Below are positions 19,961 to 28,688 of a DNA stretch of 57,000 nucleotides, piece after piece. Numbering within the stretch: position 1 is the first letter of the stretch; the number at the start of each line of letters is the position of its first letter. Source of the stretch: Prorocentrum cordatum. Its lineage: Eukaryota > Sar > Dinophyceae > Prorocentrales > Prorocentraceae. The notes beneath the pieces are model-generated. The model worked only from the letters and a program-made list of their open reading frames with translations. It did not search any database and was not told where the DNA came from. A program made the translations under genes and the position numbers. The DNA lies in assembly GCA_963575745.1 (NCBI GenBank), contig CAUYUJ010015266.1:253001-310000 (forward strand), written 5' to 3'.

Positions 19961-21340
19961 CTAACACTTGGCGTCGATCCACGCCAGCGCCGCGCTCCAA
20001 GCCTCAATGCGATTCATCGTCGCATTGCGGTCGAAGCGGACGCGGCGATCTGCCCTCCCCACAACGGCCCTGAACACCTTCTGTGAAGGCTTGTAGATCA
20101 CGTAGCCGCACCTGTACGGCGTGTTGCACTCGCACGTCGGCGGCTTGGGCAGCACGGCGGGCTTTGGCACGGCAGCCGCGGGTCGCCGCATGGCAGGGGG
20201 CCGCGCCTTCTTCATTGGCACAGCCCCCTCGGCGTCTTCGACGCCTGCCCCGCCCTCGGCGTCGCCGACGCCTTCGCCAGCCGCGGAGGGGCGCTTCCTC
20301 GCCTTGGCGGTCTTGGCCTTCTTGGCGAGGAGCGCCCTGAGCTTCTCCTCCTCGTCGGTCAGGTCTGGCTCGGGCTCATCATCGCGCGGCTCCTCGCGCG
20401 GCGGAAGCTTCGGCTCCTGCTGCGGCTCCTCGCGCGGCGGGAGCTTTGGCTTCGGGGGCTCCAGCTCCACGCGCGGCTGCGCAGGCGGCTCGGGCGGCCT
20501 GAGAGCCGCGGCCGCCGAGTTGGCGAAGAGCGCCGCGCACAGCGGTGCACCGAACAGGGCCTGCATGACTTGCGTAGGGTCTGGGGCTGTCATTGGGGGC
20601 GCTGCAGCTGCAGGCGAGGTCTTCGCCGCGTAACGCCTGCTCGACTTCCTCACGTAGTCTGGCGCGTCCGTCTGGATCTCCTCCAAGGCGGGCCCATCGT
20701 CCTTGTAAGCTGATTTCCACCACGGCTCAGCCGACATGTCCTCGATGCGGTCGAAGTTCCACACCGTGGCGTACCCAAGCGTGGACCAACCCTTGCACGT
20801 GATGGCCTTGGAGATGGCACCCTTCACCTCTCCGAGGAGCCTGAGCCAATCGCCCCCATGCCCCTTGCCGCTGCCCCACGCCACGAGCGCGGCCATCTTG
20901 CCCTTGGAGCTCTCGGAGAGCGTGTGGGCGCCGATCAGCTTGCACCGAGCGGCGACCAGGCGTATGCACGCCTTCTCACCCAGGTCGCCGCTCTTCAGCG
21001 ATTTGATCTCGCTCGCCGTGAAGACCCTCGATGGAATGCTAATCTCTTGCCATTGCTTGGATCCGCCTGGCATTGACAACATGCCTGTCTTGGTCCCGAC
21101 GCTCTGGCACAAGCGTGCGATGTTCTCTTGGGTCCAAGTGTTCAGCGAGTGCTCCCTGATTGTTTTCACCAAGGCTGTCGCCTCGTCAGTACTGATCTGT
21201 GACAGGTTGTTGATCTTCATGAGGAGGCTGTCGTACTGGTGCTGGGCCACGGCTGATGGGCACAGGCCGCATGCGATTTGTGTCGATACCCACTCTGACA
21301 TGTGCTGCAGTTCCGCGCGGAGGTTCGGAACCGTCGTCAT
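19961..21340 (-). CDS. Orphan 459-residue protein with basic, Pro-rich middle
   Basis: Single uninterrupted ORF, ATG at 21340. The N-terminal 250 residues are mixed helical with no known domain (IPSRVFTASEIKSLKSGDLG and GWSTLGYATVWNF stand out). A Pro/Glu region follows with PPREEP repeats, a DLTDEEEKLRALLAKKAK helix, and basic KARKRPSAA and KKARPPAMRRPAAA motifs typical of dinoflagellate nuclear tails. The C-terminus is a compact CECNTPYRCGYVIYKPSQ segment. Likely nuclear by its basic motifs; function unknown. Its start codon is the exact centre of an inverted repeat and a spliced-leader relic lies about 97 nt upstream on the same strand. Same orientation as the transposase-like gene downstream, so they may be parts of one transposon or simply co-oriented. 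Confidence 0.7.
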   Translation of the reverse strand: MTTVPNLRAELQHMSEWVSTQIACGLCPSAVAQHQYDSLLMKINNLSQISTDEATALVKTIREHSLNTWTQENIARLCQSVGTKTGMLSMPGGSKQWQEISIPSRVFTASEIKSLKSGDLGEKACIRLVAARCKLIGAHTLSESSKGKMAALVAWGSGKGHGGDWLRLLGEVKGAISKAITCKGWSTLGYATVWNFDRIEDMSAEPWWKSAYKDDGPALEEIQTDAPDYVRKSSRRYAAKTSPAAAAPPMTAPDPTQVMQALFGAPLCAALFANSAAAALRPPEPPAQPRVELEPPKPKLPPREEPQQEPKLPPREEPRDDEPEPDLTDEEEKLRALLAKKAKTAKARKRPSAAGEGVGDAEGGAGVEDAEGAVPMKKARPPAMRRPAAAVPKPAVLPKPPTCECNTPYRCGYVIYKPSQKVFRAVVGRADRRVRFDRNATMNRIEAWSAALAWIDAKC

Positions 21341-21360
21341 ATGACGACAGTTCCGAACCT
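21321..21360. repeat. 40-bp palindrome centred on a start codon
   Basis: Two 20-bp arms meet at CAT/ATG (21340/21341) with one mismatched pair (21332/21349). Read outwards, each strand gives ATG and the peptide MTTVPNLRA; over 27 bases the arms differ at three sites, all third codon positions. Confidence 0.85.
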
Positions 21361-21436
21361 TCGCGCCTCGCGCCTCGCGATAGGTCGCGCCTCGCGAAAG
21401 ATCGCGCCTCGCGATAGATCGCGATCGATCGCGATC
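21361..21436. repeat. CGCCTCGCGATAG short tandem repeat
   Basis: Degenerate CGCGCCTCGCGATAG and ATCGCGATCGATCGCG words, themselves palindromic, next to the start-codon palindrome. Confidence 0.6.
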
Positions 21437-21454
21437 GAGCCCAAATGGCTATGC
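21437..21454 (-). other. Spliced-leader relic (sense to 459-residue gene)
   Basis: Minus strand reads ATAGCCATTTGGGCTCGA, about 15 of 17 leader matches, with the same T-to-G change as the relic at 19525. Confidence 0.6.
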
Positions 21455-22655
21455 GACGCGGGCCTGTGTGATCTATATTCGAAACGAGAACCCGACACCA
21501 ACTGATGCCAACTTGCAATGCCCCACGCATCGAAGATTGGTTTCGGATGGCAGTGCGAGTCTACCACCTGCAACGGGTTGCATGCATCTTGGCATACATA
21601 GAACCGACGCGTATATGGCGATGTAAGTGTTGCCGCGTCGCGTATCCCCGCCAGCCCATCCTACTCGAACGAAGAGCGCAGACCACCTGCAGTTGTTATC
21701 ATCATATGTCTCATCATCATTTTCGTTAAGTGCGCGCGCGCTGATGCCGAGGGGACGGTCCAAGACATCACTCACAGAACTGGCGTTCTGGATTTAACCT
21801 CACCAGTCGGGAGCATCCCAAAGTCGCGATCCTCCGTATCCTCCTCCTCTTCCGCCTCATCCTCCTCATCTTCCCCTCCTCATCCTTCTCCTCCTCCTCG
21901 TTGCGGCCTTGGGGCTCTATATGTGGTTCCTCTTGGGGTTTTGGTGCTGCGTCATCCTACAGATATCGTGAGGCGTCGGATGATCCTATGACGCGAAAAG
22001 GCGGAAACGCATAGCACCAATGCCATTCAGAGTGCGAAGCAGTTGTGAGGGAGCGATGGGGGGGGGGGGCACGGCTTAGTAGCGTAGTAGGATGGGCAAG
22101 AGCATCAGCACCAGCAGCAACAGGAGGACAACGACGAGGAGGGACGAAGAGGGAATGATGTGATGGGGAGGACGAGGATGGGGATGAGGATGAGGATGGG
22201 GAGGGAGGGGGGAGGAGGAGGCGGAGGAGGAGGGAGGAGGAGGAGAAGGGGGAAGATGAGGAGGAGGACGAGGCACCTGCGCTATCATGCCGACATTATC
22301 ATCCCAGACTCATCTTGCATTGATGCATGCAGGTTTTTTTCTCTGACCCCTCCACCCGTCGCCCGTCGCCCCCACACCCCTAGCGGGCATCGCGCTCGGC
22401 GCGCGCCAGCTCAGTCTCGGCCCGAACGTGGGCCGCGCTCGCATCATCCGCGTCGAGCAGCGCGTTCATCCACGCGTCCTTGCTCTTCAAAAACGCATTG
22501 AACCTCTTCTCTGCCTATCGGGGGGGGGAGGGAGGGGGGCGATCGCACGGAGGCGGGTGGGACTGGCGACACCGATGGGGCCATTGACTAAGGGGGTGGG
22601 CTCGAGAGCCCATCCCCTCCCCCCTGGCCTCGAGGGGCCCTTGTGTTGTTGTTAG
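21455..22655. other. Spacer with pyrimidine and purine tracts
   Basis: No gene accepted. A pyrimidine-rich stretch (21841-21905) and a purine-rich stretch (22085-22280), plus G10-type runs near 22060 and 22520. Confidence 0.5.
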
Positions 22656-22817
22656 TTAACAACCGCCTGCCTTCTTCTCAGCCTGCGTCTTCGCTGCTTT
22701 GGCATGCTTCAATGCCGCCTTGGCAGTCTTCACTGACCGCTGGCGTTCCTGCTTTTCATCCTGCAGCTCAAAGCGCACCTGCGCTTCCATCGCGATCGTC
22801 TTCGCTGATTTTCCCAT
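22656..22817 (-). CDS. Small basic helical protein, hypothetical
   Basis: 53-residue ORF from ATG 22817: MGKSAKTIAMEAQ, then a Lys/Ala/Gln-rich helix with KAALKHAKAAKTQAEKKA. Charged heptad-like spacing suggests a coiled coil or nucleic-acid contact. It is one of three short charged ORFs between 22.6 and 24.0 kb. No homologue recognised; could be chance. Confidence 0.3.
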   Translation of the reverse strand: MGKSAKTIAMEAQVRFELQDEKQERQRSVKTAKAALKHAKAAKTQAEKKAGGC

Positions 22818-23152
22818 GGACACGTGAACCACAAATGGGGACGCGTAAGCCACGCGTGAACTGGTTCGCAAAGGTGGGCGAATGAACCACAAATGCTGCT
22901 GACGGTTTGCCAAACGTTCAGCCCCGCCATCGTTGGCGACATGTAGTAAGCTGGGGGGGGGGGGGGCGCGAGAGGTGTGAACAGGAGAGGGGTCGAGATG
23001 AGGAGGCGGCTGGGGGTGGACATGCAACGGGAGTGCCCGATCACGGCGTCGATGTAGTGGGGGGGGGGGGGGGTATGAGTAGGGCAGTGATGTGTGATCA
23101 CATGGTTGGCACTCATGCCATGCGACCGCGTCGCAGACTACATGCGTTTTCA

Positions 23153-23173
23153 CGCAGCCGAGTTGGTTGAGGG
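23153..23173 (+). other. Weak spliced-leader-like site
   Basis: ACGCAGCCGAGTTGGTTGAGG matches the leader at about 14 of 21 positions and lies about 50 nt upstream of the small ORF at 23225. On its own it is not significant. Confidence 0.2.
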
Positions 23174-23224
23174 CTGAGAGAACGCAGCTTGTAAGCTGCG
23201 GCGCGCGCGCGTGTGTACGCGACT

Positions 23225-23446
23225 ATGCCTGCCATGTCAGCCGACTTGAAGGCGCTGCGTGCCAAGCACCGCAAGGAGGACACGGAGCACTTCAATGAAA
23301 GGTTGGATACCCTGATCAGGCACAAGCAGCATTGCCAGAAGATGTCCAAAAAGGCGGACCGCAAGGCAGCCAGTATCTCATGCATGACATGTTGCAAGTG
23401 GTTGCAATCCATTCACGTCGAAATATATTTGCTGATTAGAGCATAA
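23225..23446 (+). CDS. Small charged helical protein, hypothetical
   Basis: ATG 23225 (MPAMSADLKALRAKHRK). First 50 residues are Lys/Arg/Glu-rich and helical; the tail (SCMTCCKWLQSIHVEIYLL) is hydrophobic with a C-x2-CC. Flanked by G-runs. No family recognised. Confidence 0.35.
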   Translation: MPAMSADLKALRAKHRKEDTEHFNERLDTLIRHKQHCQKMSKKADRKAASISCMTCCKWLQSIHVEIYLLIRA

Positions 23447-23452
23447 ACGTTT

Positions 23453-23634
23453 GGGCATCACCCGATGCAGTTGTATGCATGTTCGGTTGTGTTGAAACGC
23501 ATTGCAATCGGCTGCGAGTAGTTCGCGTCGAAGGGCGCACTTGTGACACTATGGGGGGGGGGGGGGAGGGGGGGGCGTTGAGGCAACGCCCAATGCAGTC
23601 GTATGCATGCGCGTTCGGTTGCGTTGACACGCAG
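23453..23634 (+). repeat. About 60-bp direct repeat, two copies
   Basis: The phrase ATGCAGT-GTATGCATG-GTTCGGTTG-GTTGA-ACGCA occurs at about 23453-23510 and 23580-23634, 128 bp apart, separated by a long G run (23550-23573). Confidence 0.75.
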
Positions 23635-23774
23635 GTATGTACTATCATGATGTCAGGGTGTGAAATTGGTTGTGTAATGGCTTGGCGTTGCGACTGTGGT
23701 CGCATGGTCTCAAGCGGTTGGGCGAACGGTCGCACTTAGCAACGGCGTGTCAACGCCACGTCTGAACCCCGTCC

Positions 23775-23987
23775 ATGCCCACTCGAAAGGCAGACGCTGC
23801 ATACAAGAAGATGGAGAAGCTCGTGAAGAAGGCGGAGCAGGCCGCGGATTCGTTCACGTTGCTCTTGGACAACGCCAAGATGTGTAAGGGTGCGGTTGAT
23901 CGGGCGAATAATCGCCTTGTGGAGGCAGGTGCTGCCGATCGTGCGCGGGGGCGCAAAGCCTTGGGTATCGGTGAATACGCCGCCTGA
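23775..23987 (+). CDS. Small coiled-coil-like protein, hypothetical
   Basis: 70 residues from ATG 23775 (MPTRKADAAYKKMEKLVKKA). Heptad-like hydrophobic spacing to about residue 50, then an Arg/Gly-rich end. Similar in size and character to the ORFs at 22656 and 23225 but not clearly homologous. Confidence 0.4.
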   Translation: MPTRKADAAYKKMEKLVKKAEQAADSFTLLLDNAKMCKGAVDRANNRLVEAGAADRARGRKALGIGEYAA

Positions 23988-24500
23988 GTGTGGGTGTCGG
24001 GGCGTACTTAGATGGGGGCTCGTTGGGGTTGTGCGTGCAAACGCATGTATGCGAGCCTTCAGGTTCTCGTTGCAGCTTTTCGCGCGATAAAGCACCCTGC
24101 GGATGATCGATGACACGAATACGAATGAGGACGAGGAGAAATAAGAATAGGATGAGGAGGATTAGGCGGTGGAGGTGAATGAGACGGAGAAGGAGGATGA
24201 TGGGGATGAGAATGGTGAGGAGGGATAGGGGGGAGGAGAAGGAGGACGAGGATGAGGAGAAGGGGGGGGGGCGAGCAGGAGGAGGAGCAGGATGAGACGC
24301 CCCCGCCGTCGTCTCCGCCGCCGTCGAACTCGTCGCAGCCAACTCGTCGCCACCAACTCTTCGCCGTCGCCGTCGCTATCGCAGCCGCCATGGCAACTAC
24401 TCCTCCTCCCCACAGGCGTCTAGCGTGTGGGGGGGGGTGCGTCGCCGCGGGCGGCGCGGCAGCCATCGCTGCCTTCTTCGTCTTCTTCGGGTTCAGCGAG
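23988..24500. other. Spacer with purine-rich tract
   Basis: GGA/GAA-rich 24105-24300. A following ORF fragment (about 24300-24521, Ala-rich, ending FFGFSEIGSIWV) could be an exon but has no support. Confidence 0.4.
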
Positions 24501-24671
24501 ATCGGCTCAATTTGGGTTTAATCAGTGGGATCTATCAGTGGGATATCACTTCCATTGGTGGGATATCGACTCAATTTGGCGAATTCGCGAATTTTGTTGG
24601 GATTTGTCAATTCGGAGCTTCATTTCCATTTCAAATTTTGGGTAACTGGCTCGTGCTTAACACTTTCGGCC

Positions 24672-25736
24672 ATGCCGACTTTGCAGATTGGAGAAACCAT
24701 GCAAAAGCTCTTATCTTTAGATATCGATAAGCAGAAAAGACTGAGAGACGATGCTCGGATGGTGGACGAAGACAAAGAAAATCAGCAAGAAGCATCGAAA
24801 GCTATGAGAACCTTGGCGGCCAAGGGATCTGCTAAGGGTACAGGACTGGGAGAGAATGGTTCAATTTCATCAGGGGCTGCCTCGACAGCCACAGGTGCCG
24901 ACGGATTTTTGGCGCAACTCGAGTCTCTCCTAGATAAAAAGATCGCTCCTATCAAGGACCGTATTGATTCGTTACAACTTGATGTTTTGGGAACTCAAAA
25001 GGCGATGGCTCAGGAATTCTCAGTAGCTGTCACCTTGATCAATGACCACGAAGTAAAGCTTGCCAACCTGGAGGCAGGCGAAACCGAGGTGCAGAAAGCC
25101 TTCAACGAAAGGATTCTGGCTGTTGAACTGGAGCAGAAGTCCCTGCGCGCGGAAATGGCAGCCAAACAGCTAGAAAGCCAGTCAAGCCAGGGTCCGTCTA
25201 GGAAAAAGGGTCCGCCGTGGGCCAGCACCCCAAGAGCGGATAGAGACATCTTCATTCTAACCAACTTGGGCTGGAATCTCAAGAAGCAGGAGGCTCTGGA
25301 GAAGGCGCGGGCGGTCCTTCGCCGAGCGGATGTTCCCCAGCCCACGCATATTGTTGCACCATTTGGGTATGGGAGTTGTGTTGAGATCAAATGGAGTTCG
25401 ATTGCGGTGGGACTTCAAGCAGCAGCGACGATCCGTGACCTCAAGATTCCTGGGCACTTGGAACATATGATCTGGTGTGGCCAGATTTGTACTAAGGAGG
25501 AGCGTGGCCCAGCAAAATTGTTTAAGACCGTTTCAGAAGCACTGGAAAGGGCAATGGGAGATCGCACGGACAGTTATGTGGTTTGTTCTCGGACTCGAAA
25601 ATTTTTCGTCTTGGACCGTCAGATAGGTGCTATCAAGGATGGGGAATTCCAGTGGCACGAGTCTCTCAAGGAGATCCCCGACGAAGCGCTCCGCAAGACG
25701 CTCAAAGACACCATCGACGAGGCACTATCTCTCTGA
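24672..25736 (+). CDS. LINE-like ORF1, coiled coil plus RNA-binding-like domain
   Basis: Start chosen at ATG 24672 (MPTLQIGETMQKLL); the frame is open further up but without coding character. Residues 10-60 are charged helix, then a Gly/Ser linker, a long coiled coil (about 75-165, LDKKIAPIKDRIDSLQLDVL onwards), a basic SRKKGPPW joint, and a C-terminal fold from RDIFILTNLGWNLKKQEALE on, whose beta-alpha pattern resembles an RRM-type ORF1 domain. ORF1 proteins of LINEs coat element RNA as trimers. Ends at TGA 25734-25736, with ORF2 continuing in the same frame. Confidence 0.65.
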   Translation: MPTLQIGETMQKLLSLDIDKQKRLRDDARMVDEDKENQQEASKAMRTLAAKGSAKGTGLGENGSISSGAASTATGADGFLAQLESLLDKKIAPIKDRIDSLQLDVLGTQKAMAQEFSVAVTLINDHEVKLANLEAGETEVQKAFNERILAVELEQKSLRAEMAAKQLESQSSQGPSRKKGPPWASTPRADRDIFILTNLGWNLKKQEALEKARAVLRRADVPQPTHIVAPFGYGSCVEIKWSSIAVGLQAAATIRDLKIPGHLEHMIWCGQICTKEERGPAKLFKTVSEALERAMGDRTDSYVVCSRTRKFFVLDRQIGAIKDGEFQWHESLKEIPDEALRKTLKDTIDEALSL

Positions 25737-28688
25737 GATGCCTACGTGAGGGGTCTCGTTTGTGCACTCAATGTGCAGGGCAAGTGGGCCGACGAGACTC
25801 AAATGCAAGCCAACCTAGATTTGCTCGAGCTGAAGTGCTGGGGCTTAATTTGTATCTTAGAGGCGGATTTCAAGGGCTGTCTTCAAAACGATGGGCTACT
25901 ACGCCCTGTTTTCAATGGCCACGCTTACTACCGCCATCACTCTGGCCCTGGGTGTAGGGCCATGGGCGTGCTTGTGCACAAATCTCTGAGAAAACGTGTG
26001 AAAGACATTGTCTGCGATTGGAGATCTATCCGTGTTGATCTTCGTCCCGACTGTCTCGATGGATGCCACCATCATGCCAGATCCTTTCTCTTCTCTCATC
26101 TTGCCCACGATTTTTTCCATGATTCTCTAAACTGTGCCATCCAACTCGGTCGATCCCGCCCCGTGGGGTCTACTCTCTCTTGGTTGGGGGACATGAATGC
26201 CGATCAAGGTAACGGAGATCAGAAATTCCGATCGTTCTGCGAAGCTTGTTCATACCTCGATCTCCGTTGGTGCCCTCTCAGGTTCCAAGAGACTTCCATG
26301 CAATTCACTAGGAAGCCTGATGGTGAGCAGGCGCTCTCTCAAGCCAACAGCACGATCGATCACATAGCTCTCGCCAGGAGTGATCTCTCTTTTGATTGTT
26401 TCGCCTGCTGGGCGGGCGTCCCAGGGGACCATGCCCTTATTGGCTGTGATGTGCTGGCCTTTCACCAGCAGGTTCGTAAGAGAAGACCTCTCTTGTGGAC
26501 TCCTACAAACATTTTGGAGGTTAGGAAGATCGCCCAGGGTCTGTTTCCCGAATCAGCGGAACTTATTCGTCTAAATGACGAAGAACAGCCCGATTCATGT
26601 GCGGTCAGGTATCATGATCCAAGGGACCTCACCCTCTCCTTTGATTTCTGGGAAAACATGTTGGGCCAGGTTTATGAAGCGACTCAGGCTCTCCCAAGGA
26701 GTTTTAGGAGATTTGCCGAAGAGCCATTTTGGGTCAAGAGTCTCAGGACACGGTTCAACTCCGAACTTAACGAAGCCACGAGGGTCGCCTTGGGTCAGCT
26801 CCTATTGAAAGCTCTCAAGATAACTAAACTTCAACGCGATTTGGCTCAGGTTGCGCTCAACGCCTCTCAAGGAAAACGGGTCTGGGCCTCCCGCAAGTCC
26901 CTCCTACCCATATTGGGTTTCTGTGTAGATCAAGTCAAGATTTTTGAAGTGGACCGCTGTACCACACTGGTTGCTGAAGAATACAGCGAGAGGTGGGGAC
27001 TCACAGAATCGGAGCGGCAGGAGGACATCGCCTGGCTTCGCTCTTTGGGTTTCTTCAACTTCTACAACGACCCCATCATTCCCTCCCTGCTGGAAGACGC
27101 GCTGGACAACATCAAGGCTCCCCGTAAGATCGACACAGAGTTCGCCTGTACGGCGGTAGTAAAAGCATCGGGATGGTCCCAAAGGCTCACGGGGTGTATA
27201 CAGGCCTGCTTAGGCGATCCCGAATTTTGGAACGACGTCACATTCGGGGGCCACTTGGGTAACAAGATCAAGGGTTTTGGGACCCCTTCTCAAACTAGAG
27301 TTGTCATTCCTCAGCCTGCAATTGCCAAGATTGGGCACGCATATGTGGCAAGGGCCATTCTGCCAGTTCTGGACTCATACACTGATTCTAAAGGTCTCAA
27401 AGGTCTTATTTTTGGGCTCAGCAAAGGTGGACAATTACAGGAACTTCACACCAGTGTCTATCACATTTTAGAATATGGCAGAGATCATTTTAACAAAGGA
27501 ATGGTTGGGATTACTGACATCAAAGCTCACCACGATCAGATTCGTTATGGATTAGTCCTGCGGAGTCTACTGGGACGGGGAGTCCCTCTTTTCTTAGCAG
27601 TGGGCTGCATCAGGTTGCATAGGAACCCTCGAGTCTCCATCTCCCTTTTGGACTCAAACACTGGGATTATCCAGAGAGACCGTGGGTTGATGCAGGGAGC
27701 TGGGACGGCATGCATACTGGCGCGCGCTTCCGTAGAAGATTGTTTCGCCTCCACCCTGGAGAAAATTACCCATTCTTCTTTGGGAATCTCTATCCGTTGC
27801 GAGCAGTTGGGCTTCGATTTCAGGATTGCACTTCTCAGCTGGTCAGATAATATCTTCGTGGTGGCGTCCTCGGAACAAGACCTTGCAACTCTGACTGCCC
27901 TGGTAGAGTCGGAGCTCTGGAATGAACATCGGCTCAAACTCAAAGACGATCGGGAAATCCTCCCGGCCTACCCCTACTTCTTTCAAGGATACAAGTGGTC
28001 CGACCCCTTTGGGAAAACTTGGTCTATTGTACCGGAGGCCAAGGTGCTGGGTCCAATTCTCTCTGCCACTGGATCCTGTCACGAAGATGTCAAGCAGGGT
28101 ATTTCACAGATCAACAAAGCCTTTTGGGCTAACAGTAGGTTCTTGATCAACGAGCAGATCCCCATGTCTAAACGTCTCTCAAAACTTAACTGTATGGCGG
28201 GGGGGATTATCCGCTCCAGAGGTGCTGCCTGGGTCCCTTGTAAGACGACGGCGGATTTGATTACCAAGGCTCAAAATCAATGTATCAGGATCATGTTGAA
28301 ACTCAAAAGGCTCCCGGGGGAATCTCCCGAACAGTTCAGTTTACGCAGAAATCGTAAAACCAAGGGATTCAAAGAGATTTCATGGGCTATTTTCCATTTG
28401 GATTCAGCTATTAGTTGGGTTTCACACATGCAAAGACATCCAGAAGATTTTTCGTCGAGGCTGTTTCAATATTGCAAGCATTGGGTTATTCAGAATCGCT
28501 CCCTTGACAACTTTGGGGGCAGCCGTACCCACTCACGCTCGCATAGGGGATATGTTTTCAGGTATGACAAGGATGCCTGGACCACCTTATTCTCTCCTCA
28601 GGGCTCCCGGGACAAAAAGTTTCGTTTGGGTCTTGCTCAAGAAATGCTTGATTGGGTTCGGCAACCGCTTCACCTTCGCCTTCAGTAG
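25737..28688 (+). CDS. LINE-like ORF2, AP-type endonuclease and reverse transcriptase
   Basis: Nicks target DNA and copies element RNA there. Coding character begins three codons after the ORF1 stop; no ATG stands at the start (first in-frame ATG 25803). Endonuclease: CALNVQGKW (first-strand Asn), LEADFKG (Glu), WLGDMNAD (Asp/Asn), STIDHIAL and GDHALIGCDV (Asp-His). RT: GITDIKAHHDQI (motif A, about 27507), RDRGLMQGAGTA (motif B, about 27680), LLSWSDNIFVVAS (motif C, about 27835). Motif C has S-D-N where most RTs have A/V-D-D. Starting at 25803 would delete the first endonuclease strand, so readthrough or another way past the stop is implied. Ends at TAG 28686-28688, ORF3 following in frame. 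Confidence 0.85.
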   Translation, partial: DAYVRGLVCALNVQGKWADETQMQANLDLLELKCWGLICILEADFKGCLQNDGLLRPVFNGHAYYRHHSGPGCRAMGVLVHKSLRKRVKDIVCDWRSIRVDLRPDCLDGCHHHARSFLFSHLAHDFFHDSLNCAIQLGRSRPVGSTLSWLGDMNADQGNGDQKFRSFCEACSYLDLRWCPLRFQETSMQFTRKPDGEQALSQANSTIDHIALARSDLSFDCFACWAGVPGDHALIGCDVLAFHQQVRKRRPLLWTPTNILEVRKIAQGLFPESAELIRLNDEEQPDSCAVRYHDPRDLTLSFDFWENMLGQVYEATQALPRSFRRFAEEPFWVKSLRTRFNSELNEATRVALGQLLLKALKITKLQRDLAQVALNASQGKRVWASRKSLLPILGFCVDQVKIFEVDRCTTLVAEEYSERWGLTESERQEDIAWLRSLGFFNFYNDPIIPSLLEDALDNIKAPRKIDTEFACTAVVKASGWSQRLTGCIQACLGDPEFWNDVTFGGHLGNKIKGFGTPSQTRVVIPQPAIAKIGHAYVARAILPVLDSYTDSKGLKGLIFGLSKGGQLQELHTSVYHILEYGRDHFNKGMVGITDIKAHHDQIRYGLVLRSLLGRGVPLFLAVGCIRLHRNPRVSISLLDSNTGIIQRDRGLMQGAGTACILARASVEDCFASTLEKITHSSLGISIRCEQLGFDFRIALLSWSDNIFVVASSEQDLATLTALVESELWNEHRLKLKDDREILPAYPYFFQGYKWSDPFGKTWSIVPEAKVLGPILSATGSCHEDVKQGISQINKAFWANSRFLINEQIPMSKRLSKLNCMAGGIIRSRGAAWVPCKTTADLITKAQNQCIRIMLKLKRLPGESPEQFSLRRNRKTKGFKEISWAIFHLDSAISWVSHMQRHPEDFSSRLFQYCKHWVIQNRSLDNFGGSRTHSRSHRGYVFRYDKDAWTTLFSPQGSRDKKFRLGLAQEMLDWVRQPLHLRLQ

